From Streptococcus suis (GTDB lineage Bacteria; Bacillota; Bacilli; Lactobacillales; Streptococcaceae): a stretch of 64,000 nt of DNA. The translations under genes and the position numbers were made by a program. Every line of letters starts with the position of its first letter. Within the stretch, counting starts at the first letter, position 1. Shown here in pieces: positions 24,885 to 32,758 of this stretch. The DNA is taken from positions 372,001-436,000 of the forward strand of contig CP102145.1 of the NCBI GenBank assembly GCA_024583055.1, in the 5' to 3' direction. The notes beneath the pieces are model-generated. The model had not been told where the DNA came from, did not search any database, and saw only the letters and a program-made list of their open reading frames with translations.

Positions 24885-25292
24885 ATTTATTGATAAATTG
24901 AGTTTACAAAAAAGAGTGGACAATTTTTGTCTACTCTTAACCTTTAAAATAGTTTTTTTTAATCGATTTGAAGTTGCCTAAATTATTACTTATTCGGTAA
25001 AATGAAGTATTGCTTTCAACAGATTTCCTTCAACTACACTTCACTTGATTCAAACAAGGTGGGTACGTTTCTATTCCCACAAACTCCTTGTCAATGGAAA
25101 TAAACACGTACCCACAGGGTAAATGGAAATAGATTTTGATAATTTCTTGCTATCACTTCTACTCACTCCAAAAAATTTCTCACTCTAATACTTCCCCCCA
25201 TACGACAAAAAGCCTTGCAATCAAGGCTTTTCATTATCCCTTTCGTTCAAAGGTTTCTAGGCTTTCACCAGCAAACCAACTACCTCCACGTG
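24885..25292 (-). repeat. Element-end direct repeat, copy B
   Basis: This is the partner of 17404-17930, with the same order of operator, 57-base hairpin (25059-25115; GTGGGTACGT/ACGTACCCAC arms), terminator-like hairpin and rumA remnant. It is about 100 bases shorter between operator and hairpin. The two copies bracket the whole resistance block, so homologous exchange between them would delete or loop out spw to lsa(E). Confidence 0.75.
24916..24934 (-). promoter_or_regulatory. Third copy of the palindromic operator
   Basis: GTGGACAATTTTTGTCTAC matches the operator of the DnaA-like operon (15508-15526) in both half-sites with one change. It lies upstream of the recombinase remnant. Confidence 0.7.
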
Positions 25293-25331
25293 ATGTGTAA
25301 TTGGGAACAAATCAACAAAATAAATTTTTTC
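25257..25331 (-). pseudogene. rumA: rumA 3' remnant, copy B
   Basis: The minus strand reads KIYFVDLFPITHHVEVVGLL, then VKA and stop, the recognisable end of RumA/RlmD proteins (DLFPxTxHVE). About 25 codons remain. As in copy A, it is followed by a terminator-like hairpin and the element end. It marks a former junction with the rumA attachment site. Confidence 0.65.
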
Positions 25332-25365
25332 TATAAGAAAGAATAATTGCAACTTCATACATCTC

Positions 25366-25662
25366 TCAGTCATAAGATAAACTGATATATTTTCCAGCTA
25401 TATTACAATCTAATCTTTTTAATTCATTAACTAAATACAAATATTCTCCATGTAAGCATTCATCTAAATTAGGAAAATCATTTTCTTTGGTATTGATAAT
25501 AACTTCAAGTTGATTAGTTAATTCTCTGATTGAAAAACTATAATCTAAAGTTTCTTCTTCATATGAGTCCTTAAGTTCTATATATCTTTCATATTCAACA
25601 TTATTTTTAAAACCAAGAGTTAACATTTCTTCTAACTCATAATATAAATCTTCACTAAACAT
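25366..25662 (-). CDS. Hypothetical protein next to the rplL boundary
   Basis: A 98-residue acidic protein with no membrane segment (FSEDLYYELEEMLTLGF ... HGEYLYLVNELKRL). I do not recognise its family. It is the only gene between the rumA remnant and the att core and has its own AGGAG site. The composition (Leu, Glu, Tyr) resembles small immunity or cargo proteins, but there is no toxin partner beside it. Confidence 0.55.
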   Translation of the reverse strand: MFSEDLYYELEEMLTLGFKNNVEYERYIELKDSYEEETLDYSFSIRELTNQLEVIINTKENDFPNLDECLHGEYLYLVNELKRLDCNIAGKYISLSYD

Positions 25663-25726
25663 AAGTTCACTCCTCTGTATTTGTCATTAGTTTACCGCAA
25701 CAAATATAGAATGTCAGCTAGAAACA

Positions 25727-25758
25727 AAACACCCCCACAAAAATTTGTGGGGGTGTTT
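25727..25758. terminator. Strong terminator at the element's rplL end
   Basis: A perfect 15-bp stem (AAACACCCCCACAAA / TTTGTGGGGGTGTTT) with a two-base loop lies 100 bases inside the element. It would end rplJL transcription on the minus strand and insulate the element. Confidence 0.85.
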
Positions 25759-25857
25759 GTGGGGAAATTTCAATTGAAATTATCCCTTCTTAATCACCTT
25801 GACTTTAGCGAAAAGGCTTTAAAACTCGGCTTTCAGCCTTAAACAATCAATAATTGA

Positions 25858-25872
25858 TTATTTAAGAGTAAC
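25858..25872. other. att core at the 3' end of rplL
   Basis: TTATTTAAGAGTAAC holds the rplL stop codon and the last codons, and is identical to 7951-7965. The element preserves the rplL coding end. Confidence 0.92.
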
Positions 25873-26223
25873 TGAAGCGCCTGCTTCTTCCAATTTAGCT
25901 TTGATTTCTTCAGCTTCTGCAGTTGCAACGCCTTCTTTAACCATAGCTGGTGCACCGTCAACAAGCTCTTTAGCTTCTTTAAGACCAAGACCAGTGATTT
26001 CACGTACAACTTTAATAACGCCAACTTTTTTGTCGCCAGCAGATGTCAATTCAACGTCGAATGAATCTTTAGCTTCTTCAGCAGCACCACCAGCTGCAGC
26101 AACAGCTACAGGAGCAGCCGCAGTTACACCAAATTCTTCTTCGATAGCTTTTACAAGATCGTTAAGCTCAAGGATAGTAGCTTCTTTAATTTCAGCAATA
26201 ATGTTTTCAATGTTCAATGCCAT
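25858..26223 (-). CDS. rplL: 50S ribosomal protein L7/L12
   Basis: A 121-residue protein of the ribosomal stalk that recruits translation factors. It has the N-terminal dimerisation part ([20 protein letters not shown]), an Ala/Gly-rich hinge (about 37-50) and the conserved C-terminal domain ([32 protein letters not shown]). Its 3' end is the integration target of the neighbouring mobile elements, and its last codons are kept intact by the att core. It is co-transcribed with rplJ. Confidence 0.99.
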   Translation of the reverse strand: MALNIENIIAEIKEATILELNDLVKAIEEEFGVTAAAPVAVAAAGGAAEEAKDSFDVELTSAGDKKVGVIKVVREITGLGLKEAKELVDGAPAMVKEGVATAEAEEIKAKLEEAGASVTLK

Positions 26224-26288
26224 TGTGATTTTCCTCCAATTTAGGTTTTTAAATAGTTTGTAGCACTAAGCAGCTACGCTCTGACGCA

Positions 26289-26783
26289 TTAAGCTGCGTC
26301 TTCTTTTTCTGCAACAGCTTTGACAGCGTATGCAACGTTGCGAACTGGCGCTTGAAGTACAGAAAGCAACATAGAAAGCATGCCTTCGCGGTTTGGCAAT
26401 GTAGCAAGTGCTTCGATTTCTTCTTTAGAAGAAACTTTACCTTCTACAGCTCCACCTTTGATTTCAAGAGCATCAGCAGTTTTCGCGAAATCGTAAATTG
26501 TTTTAGCTGGAGCAACAGCATCGTTTGAGAATGCTACTGCAGATGGACCTACAAACAATTCTGCAAGACCTTCAAGACCAGCTTGCTCAGCAGCACGACG
26601 CAAGATTGAGTTTTTGATAACTTTGTACTCAACTTCTGCACCACGCAAGTTACGACGAAGAACAGTATCTTGCTCTACAGTCAAACCACGCGCATCAACC
26701 ACAACGATAGATGTTGCAGCTTTCATTTGCTCAGCAACGGCATTTACTAATTCCGCTTTTTTAGCGATAATAGCTTCTGACAT
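26289..26783 (-). CDS. rplJ: 50S ribosomal protein L10
   Basis: A 164-residue stalk base protein that anchors L7/L12 dimers to 23S rRNA. The N-terminal part ([18 protein letters not shown], then [11 protein letters not shown]) and the C-terminal helix that binds L12 ([19 protein letters not shown]) are clear. The start follows GGAGGTAAACGAA. L10 or the L10-L12 complex is expected to regulate the operon through the leader upstream. Confidence 0.99.
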   Translation of the reverse strand: MSEAIIAKKAELVNAVAEQMKAATSIVVVDARGLTVEQDTVLRRNLRGAEVEYKVIKNSILRRAAEQAGLEGLAELFVGPSAVAFSNDAVAPAKTIYDFAKTADALEIKGGAVEGKVSSKEEIEALATLPNREGMLSMLLSVLQAPVRNVAYAVKAVAEKEDAA

Positions 26784-26945
26784 TTCGTTTACCTCCGTTT
26801 TTATTTTGGGCTAGGCACAAAAAAATCGCACCTAAACCTAGACACGAAAGTACAAACACGTTTATATCCATAATCGTTTTGTGCCTCGGTAGGATGTTTA
26901 TGAGTCTAGCTCCCCTACTGTCTTAGGTCAGTTTTTTCAAACCTC
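26784..26945 (-). promoter_or_regulatory. L10 leader of the rplJL operon
   Basis: A structured 5' leader of about 160 bases with the conserved sequence CCTACCGAGGCACAAAACG and a distal T-rich hairpin near GGTGCGATTTTTTTGTGCC. It has the position and hallmarks of the Firmicute L10 leader, at which the L10 complex causes attenuation. Confidence 0.8.
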
Positions 26946-26949
26946 AATT

Positions 26950-26978
26950 ATGATAACATAGTCTAGTTTAGAATGCAA
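26950..26978 (-). promoter_or_regulatory. rplJL promoter
   Basis: TTGCAT (26973-26978) and TATCAT (26950-26955) are 17 bases apart on the minus strand, a few bases before the L10 leader. Confidence 0.65.
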
Positions 26979-27007
26979 GAAAAATATCTCTATTTTTTTA
27001 TTTTTTG

Positions 27008-27595
27008 TTAGATTTCACTCAGAATAGCGTCCCAGGCCTGGTCGTAGCCATGTCGAGTTTCAGATGAAAAGACGACAAACTGGTCATTCTTATCAAAATC
27101 TAATTTCTTTTTGATAATGGATTCATGCTTGTTCCACTTGCCACGTGGAATTTTGTCGGCTTTGGTAGCAACGACAATGACTGGGATTTCATAATATTTT
27201 AGAAATTCGTACATCTGAACATCATCGGCGGATGGCTCATGACGCATATCTACCAGACTAACCACCACGCGGAGATTATCTCGACTGGTCAGATATTCCT
27301 CAATCATCTTGCCCCACTTGGCGCGCTCAGTCTTGGAAACCTTGGCATAACCGTAGCCCGGCACATCAACAAAACGGATTTTATCATCGATATTATAAAA
27401 ATTCAGTTGCTGGGTTTTTCCAGGTTTGCCTGACGTCCGAGCCAGGTTTTTACGCCCCAGCAAGGTATTGATAAAGGACGATTTTCCAACATTGGACCGT
27501 CCAGCCAGGGCGATTTCTGGAATATCGTCATCAGGGTATTGGGCCTTTGAAACTGCACTCAGCAGAATTTCAGCATTGTGTGTATTGATTTCCAT
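27008..27595 (-). CDS. engB: Ribosome biogenesis GTPase EngB/YsxC
   Basis: A 195-residue TRAFAC GTPase required for 50S subunit assembly. G1 is GRSNVGKSS (residues 30-38), G2 near [10 protein letters not shown]3 DVPGYGYA, G4 TKAD and G5 SSET. The length is typical. It follows clpX by 61 bases and was probably transcribed with it, an arrangement kept in streptococci and bacilli. Confidence 0.97.
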   Translation of the reverse strand: MEINTHNAEILLSAVSKAQYPDDDIPEIALAGRSNVGKSSFINTLLGRKNLARTSGKPGKTQQLNFYNIDDKIRFVDVPGYGYAKVSKTERAKWGKMIEEYLTSRDNLRVVVSLVDMRHEPSADDVQMYEFLKYYEIPVIVVATKADKIPRGKWNKHESIIKKKLDFDKNDQFVVFSSETRHGYDQAWDAILSEI

Positions 27596-27656
27596 TCTTT
27601 ACCTCTCATAAATAAGGGGGAGAAAGCTAGTCGCTTATCACCCCTAATGATACTTT

Positions 27657-28886
27657 TTAAGCAGTTTCTAGCAATGGCTTTTCCTTACCATCAACTGCTG
27701 CTTTTGTAACACGAACACGTTTGACATCATCTTGACCTGGAACTTCAAACATGACATCCAGCATGGTTTCTTCGATAATAGAACGAAGTCCACGCGCTCC
27801 CGTTTTCCGCTCAATCGCCTTCTCAGCAATGGCCAGCAAGGCATCCTCGTCAAAATCCAACTCGACATCATCGTAAGACAATAGAGTTTGGTATTGTTTA
27901 ACCAGTGCATTCTTAGGCTCCGTCAAGATACGAACCAAATCCTCGGTTGTTAACTGGTCTAAAGCTGCAAATACAGGCAAGCGACCAATCAACTCTGGAA
28001 TGATACCAAATTTTTGAATATCATCAGCGATAATGTGTTGCATGTAAGAATCTTTTTCATCAATGGCACGATTGTTTTGACCGAAACCGATGATTTTTTC
28101 ACCGAGACGTTGTTTAACAATTTCTTCAATACCATCAAAGGCCCCACCTACGATAAACAAGATATTTTTGGTATCGACATGAATCATCTCTTGGTTAGGA
28201 TGCTTGCGTCCGCCTTGTGGTGGCACGCTGGCAACTGTTCCCTCAATGATTTTCAAGAGAGCCTGTTGGACACCTTCGCCCGAAACATCGCGGGTAATGG
28301 ACACATTTTCACCTTTTTTGGCAATCTTATCAATTTCATCCACATAGATAATCCCTCGTTCTGCGCGGTCAATGTTAAAATCTGCAGCCTGTAAGAGTTT
28401 GAGAAGGATATTTTCAACGTCTTCGCCCACATAACCGGCTTCAGTAAGAGCAGTTGCGTCTGCAATGGCAAATGGTACATTGAGACTTTTAGCCAAGGTT
28501 TGGGCCAAGAAAGTCTTACCAGAACCAGTCGGACCAATCATCAGAATATTAGATTTTTGCAAGTCCACATCATTCTCATCGTCCCGCGTATCCTGGAAAT
28601 TGATGCGCTTGTAGTGGTTGTAAACTGCTACTGCCAAGGCACGTTTAGCACGGTCCTGTCCGATAACATAATGGTTGAGAATATTGAGCAATTCTTGTGG
28701 TTTTGGCGTATCTGCCAAATCAGTCAACACTTCTTCTGCCAATTCCTCACGAATGATTTCCTGAGCTAATTCCACACATTCATTACAGATGAATACATTG
28801 TTTCCAGCGATAATTTTTTTAACTTCTTCTTGATTTTTTCCACAAAATGAGCAATAAATAAACTCATGTGTATGCTTAACAGCCAT
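27657..28886 (-). CDS. clpX: ATP-dependent Clp protease ATP-binding subunit ClpX
   Basis: A 409-residue AAA+ unfoldase that feeds proteins to ClpP. The N-terminal zinc finger (CSFCGKNQ ... CNECVEL) is followed by Walker A GPTGSGKT, Walker [11 protein letters not shown], pore loop GYVGEDVE and the sensor-2 arginine in KTGARGLRS. The IGF-type ClpP-docking loop (KIIGFGQ) is present. It lies downstream of a 57-residue membrane ORF and dfrA. Confidence 0.98.
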   Translation of the reverse strand: MAVKHTHEFIYCSFCGKNQEEVKKIIAGNNVFICNECVELAQEIIREELAEEVLTDLADTPKPQELLNILNHYVIGQDRAKRALAVAVYNHYKRINFQDTRDDENDVDLQKSNILMIGPTGSGKTFLAQTLAKSLNVPFAIADATALTEAGYVGEDVENILLKLLQAADFNIDRAERGIIYVDEIDKIAKKGENVSITRDVSGEGVQQALLKIIEGTVASVPPQGGRKHPNQEMIHVDTKNILFIVGGAFDGIEEIVKQRLGEKIIGFGQNNRAIDEKDSYMQHIIADDIQKFGIIPELIGRLPVFAALDQLTTEDLVRILTEPKNALVKQYQTLLSYDDVELDFDEDALLAIAEKAIERKTGARGLRSIIEETMLDVMFEVPGQDDVKRVRVTKAAVDGKEKPLLETA

Positions 28887-28907
28887 GTAATTCCTCTTTC
28901 ATATCTC

Positions 28908-29081
28908 TTATCTAAATAAAAAGCCGTAAATGGCATGAATGCTATTGACCAGATTAGTAAAAGCATTCAATAAAAATAATATTGCTAAACCGAAGCGTTT
29001 TTTTCTAAAAGCTTGAAGCGCACATAGAACGCAAATTCCACAGAGAAATGCTGTAAATAGTCCGAATAAACTTCTCTCCAT
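28908..29081 (-). CDS. 57-residue membrane protein between dfrA and clpX
   Basis: A short ORF (start MERSLFGLFTAFLCGICVLC) with two hydrophobic helices separated by a basic loop (RKKRFG). Its ATG is two bases after the dfrA stop, so it is translationally linked to dfrA, and its stop lies about 20 bases before clpX. A small conserved gene is usual at this place in streptococci. The function is unknown; the hairpin membrane topology is predicted by eye. Confidence 0.75.
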   Translation of the reverse strand: MERSLFGLFTAFLCGICVLCALQAFRKKRFGLAILFLLNAFTNLVNSIHAIYGFLFR

Positions 29082-29083
29082 GC

Positions 29084-29596
29084 TTATTTTTCTCTTCTTT
29101 CGTAGGTTTTAATTGTAAAATCAAAAGCATTTTCCTCATCTTTTGGACGAAATTTCGAATTGTTGAGGCAAAATTGATCCATCGGAAAATCTTTCGGAAA
29201 GAAAACGTCCCCTTCGAATTGACCATGAATGTCGGTTACTATTAATTCTTCAATGTAGGGTGCAAAGGCTGTAAATATCTTACTTCCTCCAAGTACAAAT
29301 AGAGTGCCATTTTGTTGCTGGTACCAGTCCAAGACTTGATCAATACTATTTAGGATAGTGACGCGATCGCTCTCCATTTGATAGGAATTATCGGTCGTCA
29401 AAACAATTGTGTGACGATTAGGAAGAGCACGCTTACCTATGCCATCAAAAGTCACACGCCCCATTACAATAGTATGACCAGTGGTCGTTTCTTTAAAATG
29501 AGCCATATCTGCAGGTAAAGCCCATGGAAGCCTATCCCCTTTTCCAACCAATCCATTTTCATCTTGTGCCCAAATTGCAACTATCTTCTTTGTCAT
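29084..29596 (-). CDS. dfrA: Dihydrofolate reductase
   Basis: A 170-residue chromosomal-type enzyme that reduces dihydrofolate with NADPH. Key parts are IVAIWAQDENGLVGKGDRLPW (active-site loop), HTIVMGRVTFDGIG (NADPH) and FVLGGSKIFTAF. I did not judge trimethoprim susceptibility. It lies 151 bases downstream of thyA, its partner in the folate cycle, as in other streptococci. Confidence 0.97.
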   Translation of the reverse strand: MTKKIVAIWAQDENGLVGKGDRLPWALPADMAHFKETTTGHTIVMGRVTFDGIGKRALPNRHTIVLTTDNSYQMESDRVTILNSIDQVLDWYQQQNGTLFVLGGSKIFTAFAPYIEELIVTDIHGQFEGDVFFPKDFPMDQFCLNNSKFRPKDEENAFDFTIKTYERREK

Positions 29597-29746
29597 TTTC
29601 TCTCACTTTCCGTCCTATCATTCTATCAAAAAAACATGAAAAATGCACTTACCAAGTAGGGCTAGTGCAAATTTTATAACTAGAACCAATTCCTCAATTT
29701 TATATATTCTTGATGGACGAAACTCTACTTACTACTGTTTATTAAC

Positions 29747-30586
29747 TTAAATCGCTAAATCAAACTTCAACTGCGGTTTAACTGGATTGTAATCCACCAA
29801 TTCAAAATCTTCTGCCCGAATATCAAAGAAATTGGTACCGTCTGGGACATTCAAGACCAAACGAGGCTCAATTTCTGAAGGCGTTCGACGGAGCAATTCC
29901 TCAGCCTGTTCAAACTGATTATCATAGATGTGGAGATTGTTGATGAAATAGAAAAACTTCCCTACCTTCCAACCAAAATGCTTGGCAATCATCATTTGCA
30001 ATGCAACATACTGCATAGCATTGATATGATGGGCTACCAACATATCATTTGACCGTTGAGTTAGAGTTGCATCAAGATAAATGACTCCATCAACACGACG
30101 GACATCAAACATTGTCTGAAAGGCACAAGGCAATAGGCCTGGCGATTGGTCAAAGGCCTCATAATCCCAAAGAGAAATCACATTGCGGCGATTCCAAGGA
30201 TTATCTTCCAGCTGTTTCAAAATCTTTGAAATAATATCGTGCTTCTTAACAATTGCACCATAGCGTTCACCGATGGTACCTGTTCCATCTACTTCCCAGT
30301 CATTCCAATATTGAACGCCGTATTTTTCCTGCAAGACAGACAGATCATTGGTCTGGTCTTGGTAAATCCAGAGAATTTCTTTAATGGCTGATTTAATCGG
30401 AATAGGTCTTAGTGTGGTAATAGGAAACTCCCCCTTGGCCAAATCATATTCAGCAAAAGAACCAGTAATATACTTGGAATTAGCGACATTTCCATCCTTG
30501 TAACGTGGACGAGCATTTTCTGAAAAAACGCCCTCTTCCATAATCTTACGAATGTTTTCTTTAAAAATAATATCTGCTTTCGTCAT
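29747..30586 (-). CDS. thyA: Thymidylate synthase
   Basis: A 279-residue enzyme that methylates dUMP using methylenetetrahydrofolate. The ATG at 30586 ([11 protein letters not shown]) is preferred; 26 extra codons upstream have no ribosome site. Catalytic cysteine lies in [13 protein letters not shown] (LLPCAFQ variant of PPCH-type motif, with [17 protein letters not shown] following). DHNLHIY-type folate contacts appear as [12 protein letters not shown]. The family often shows PCH; here it is PCA, a streptococcal variant. Confidence 0.96.
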   Translation of the reverse strand: MTKADIIFKENIRKIMEEGVFSENARPRYKDGNVANSKYITGSFAEYDLAKGEFPITTLRPIPIKSAIKEILWIYQDQTNDLSVLQEKYGVQYWNDWEVDGTGTIGERYGAIVKKHDIISKILKQLEDNPWNRRNVISLWDYEAFDQSPGLLPCAFQTMFDVRRVDGVIYLDATLTQRSNDMLVAHHINAMQYVALQMMIAKHFGWKVGKFFYFINNLHIYDNQFEQAEELLRRTPSEIEPRLVLNVPDGTNFFDIRAEDFELVDYNPVKPQLKFDLAI

Positions 30587-30638
30587 GGTCTTAGTATAGC
30601 AAACTCTAGCAAAAAACTCCAGTTTTGCACCGAAGTTC

Positions 30639-30941
30639 TCATTTGAAAAAGAATGAATAAACATTAAGTTGGAACAATCCAGCTAGGGCAGTTACTAGGC
30701 TAAACAGTATAAAATACAAAGCAACCAAGACAATACTCAACAATATCTGACGAATATTTTTCATATAAATAGCCGTTGGTAAGCTAGCTAGACCGAAAAA
30801 GGGAATGATGAAAAAAGCTAGTTTGAAATTCGCATTTACAAGATTGAACCATTGCCCTATTGGTAAAAATAGCATGATTACGAGAAAAGCAGCAATACTA
30901 TAGAGGACAATATTTAGCCGTCTTAATAGGGTCATATTCAT
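30639..30941 (-). CDS. Small membrane protein, unknown function
   Basis: A 100-residue hydrophobic protein with three or four predicted membrane helices ([53 protein letters not shown]). No known motif is visible. It is 12 bases downstream of another small membrane gene and ends 53 bases before the thyA start. The pair may be duplicated or of common origin, since both have the same length and helix pattern. Confidence 0.7.
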   Translation of the reverse strand: MNMTLLRRLNIVLYSIAAFLVIMLFLPIGQWFNLVNANFKLAFFIIPFFGLASLPTAIYMKNIRQILLSIVLVALYFILFSLVTALAGLFQLNVYSFFFK

Positions 30942-30953
30942 AAATAACTCCTT

Positions 30954-31232
30954 CTATGGACCGAAGAGAACATAGCCCAAGCCAAAGAACAAGGGGAAAG
31001 AAATGATCAATAGAATACTGATGATACCCGTCCACAATTTTTTATAGTAAATCGACAACATGAGAATGAGTGCCCCAAATATTGGCAAAATCATCATGGT
31101 CGCTACGTTGCCCCAACTCGATGGGAAAAACCAGTCACGAATCCAATTATCAAGGAAAAAGGCAGACAGTAAAATCAAAAGCCCGACTATAGTTAGATAG
31201 TCAATTAATTTAGATATGTTTACTTGTTTCAT
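30954..31232 (-). CDS. Small membrane protein, unknown function
   Basis: A 92-residue protein with three membrane helices (LTIVGLLILLSAFFL, VATMMILPIFGALILMLSI, WTGIISILLIISFPLFFGL). It starts at ATG 31232 behind AGGAGTG and is probably co-transcribed with the next small membrane gene. No family is recognised. It is separated from the glycosyltransferase by a strong terminator at 31322-31358. Confidence 0.7.
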   Translation of the reverse strand: MKQVNISKLIDYLTIVGLLILLSAFFLDNWIRDWFFPSSWGNVATMMILPIFGALILMLSIYYKKLWTGIISILLIISFPLFFGLGYVLFGP

Positions 31233-31321
31233 ACACCAACACTCCTTTCTCTTTTCACTATTATTGTACCCTTTTATTAACCAACTTTCAATATATGTAT
31301 ATAAAGAAAGTGTGACAGCGG

Positions 31322-31358
31322 AATTGAAAAAGCAGGGGGATGCCCTGCTTTTTTCAAT
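31322..31358. terminator. Bidirectional terminator after the glycosyltransferase gene
   Basis: AAAAAGCAGGG and CCCTGCTTTTTT form a long stem with flanking AATTGA/TCAATT pairing. It ends the surface protein/glycosyltransferase unit on the minus strand. Confidence 0.85.
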
Positions 31359-32747
31359 TTAGTTATAACCTAAAGCAAGCTTATACTGCTTTTGTGCTTC
31401 GGCATAACTGAATTTTTGTGAATAATGTAAGATTTTGTTTGATAACTGCTGCCGGTCTTCAATAGGTAAACTTGCTAGATTTTTCAAGACTTTCACAAGA
31501 TCTTCAACACTATCAAAACCACATTGTTGGTAAATATCCAATTCTTCTAAAACTTGATTATGTCCAAAATCAACCCTAGAAAGTATAGGTATCAAGCCAA
31601 GTCCAAGACATTCTACCATTGCGTTAGCAAACATTTCACTAAGAGAACAGGATAGATAAGCACAATATTCTGACCGTGGTATTTGACTACTAGGGACAAA
31701 GCCTTTGAAAATCACGTTGTCTGGAATCGTGTGCTGTTCTTTCAATGCTTGAATTGCTTCAACCCGACCTCCGTAAATATGAAGCTCTAAGTCAGGAACT
31801 TCTCTCATAGCCTGGATTGCCATAGCCACTCGTTTGTGATCATAAATATTACCAACCAGAAGCAGTTTATTGCTCTTCAATCCTCTAGGAGGCTGCTTAG
31901 CAACTTGAATGGCAATCGGAGGTAGGAACTCTGCTTGAATGCCATCTTTAGCCAGTGGCTCGATAATGTAGGGACTTGCAACAAAAATTTCTTTTCCGAG
32001 TTTAATATTGTAGCCTTCGACATTCTTTTGTGAAAAGTAATGGTTATAATGAAGGATAAAGCGATAGGTAATGCCTTGATCTTGACAAAATGTTTCTAAC
32101 GTCTGGCTAATAAACTGGTCGTTTAAGACAATATCTTGATCAGGAACAATTCTCTCTGACAAAAAGTTCACAAATAGATCGATCATGGTCCATTTTTGAC
32201 CTTGGAAAAAATAGTAACACTCTTTATCTTCAATTCTCCCTTGTAGGACAATATTGCCATCTTTATCGTAATAACAGAAGCTGTCATCCGAAAAATTGGT
32301 AAAAAATGGCTTTTCAAAAACAGAAGTTACTGACTTTAACTCCAACTTCAAACTTCGTTCAATGATGGATAATATATTTCCTTCAGCAGTTAAGTTCAGG
32401 TCATAATAACCCTCCTCAGTTGTATACATTGCTGTCGTTGGAGAGAGAATTTGTTTATCCTTCCAGATGATGTGCTTTTTTGTTAAATCAGCTTCAAAGT
32501 CAGCTAGTTGATAGGAACGCAGGCAAGTGTCAATATCCGAATAAAGATGAGGTAAGATAATAACATGATCCAGTTTATAGCCTTGTGCTTGAAGCTGTTC
32601 CTTCCAAAATGGTGTTGAATAAGGAGTTCCGAGCAAAAGGTAGTTGGGAATACCCAAGTTATTTAATACCTTTTGCCGAAAAACTTGTGTGGTTTCATAG
32701 CCAAATGTTTTGTCCGACATCCAACTTCTCAAGGTATATATTGTCAC
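31359..32747 (-). CDS. GT4-type glycosyltransferase paired with the surface protein
   Basis: A 462-residue protein with a divergent N-terminal Rossmann half and a C-terminal GT-B half: LLLVGNIYDHKRVAMAIQAM, ELHIYGGR, IFKGFVP and the E-x7-E motif in SLSEMFANAMVECLGLG. Such enzymes, including the GtfA/GtfB accessory-secretion type, glycosylate Ser/Thr-rich adhesins. The GTG start (32747) lies 12 bases after the surface protein stop with GGGAG between, so the genes are coupled. Modification of that protein is inferred from position only. Confidence 0.72.
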   Translation of the reverse strand: MTIYTLRSWMSDKTFGYETTQVFRQKVLNNLGIPNYLLLGTPYSTPFWKEQLQAQGYKLDHVIILPHLYSDIDTCLRSYQLADFEADLTKKHIIWKDKQILSPTTAMYTTEEGYYDLNLTAEGNILSIIERSLKLELKSVTSVFEKPFFTNFSDDSFCYYDKDGNIVLQGRIEDKECYYFFQGQKWTMIDLFVNFLSERIVPDQDIVLNDQFISQTLETFCQDQGITYRFILHYNHYFSQKNVEGYNIKLGKEIFVASPYIIEPLAKDGIQAEFLPPIAIQVAKQPPRGLKSNKLLLVGNIYDHKRVAMAIQAMREVPDLELHIYGGRVEAIQALKEQHTIPDNVIFKGFVPSSQIPRSEYCAYLSCSLSEMFANAMVECLGLGLIPILSRVDFGHNQVLEELDIYQQCGFDSVEDLVKVLKNLASLPIEDRQQLSNKILHYSQKFSYAEAQKQYKLALGYN

Positions 32748-32758
32748 TTGTATTCTCC

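Larger units (their letters stand above)
7951..25872. mobile_element. 17.9-kb integrative element at rplL carrying the multiresistance block
   Basis: The element is bounded by two identical 15-bp att cores. It encodes a tyrosine integrase next to the distal core, a DUF3173 gene, a relaxosome-type gene and a possible oriT, but no relaxase or secretion genes, so it could move only with help. Cargo is an IS1182-family element, a replication/defence-like gene group, and aminoglycoside, spectinomycin, lincosamide and pleuromutilin/streptogramin A resistance genes. It lies between rplL and a conjugative element, an accretion arrangement. Confidence 0.85.

Noticed and set aside
17404..25331. CRISPR-like reading of the repeated DNA
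   Set aside because: Only two copies, far apart and long; no short repeat-spacer array or cas genes in the window.
25839..26024. Frame overlapping rplL
   Set aside because: Alternate frame of a highly biased ribosomal gene.
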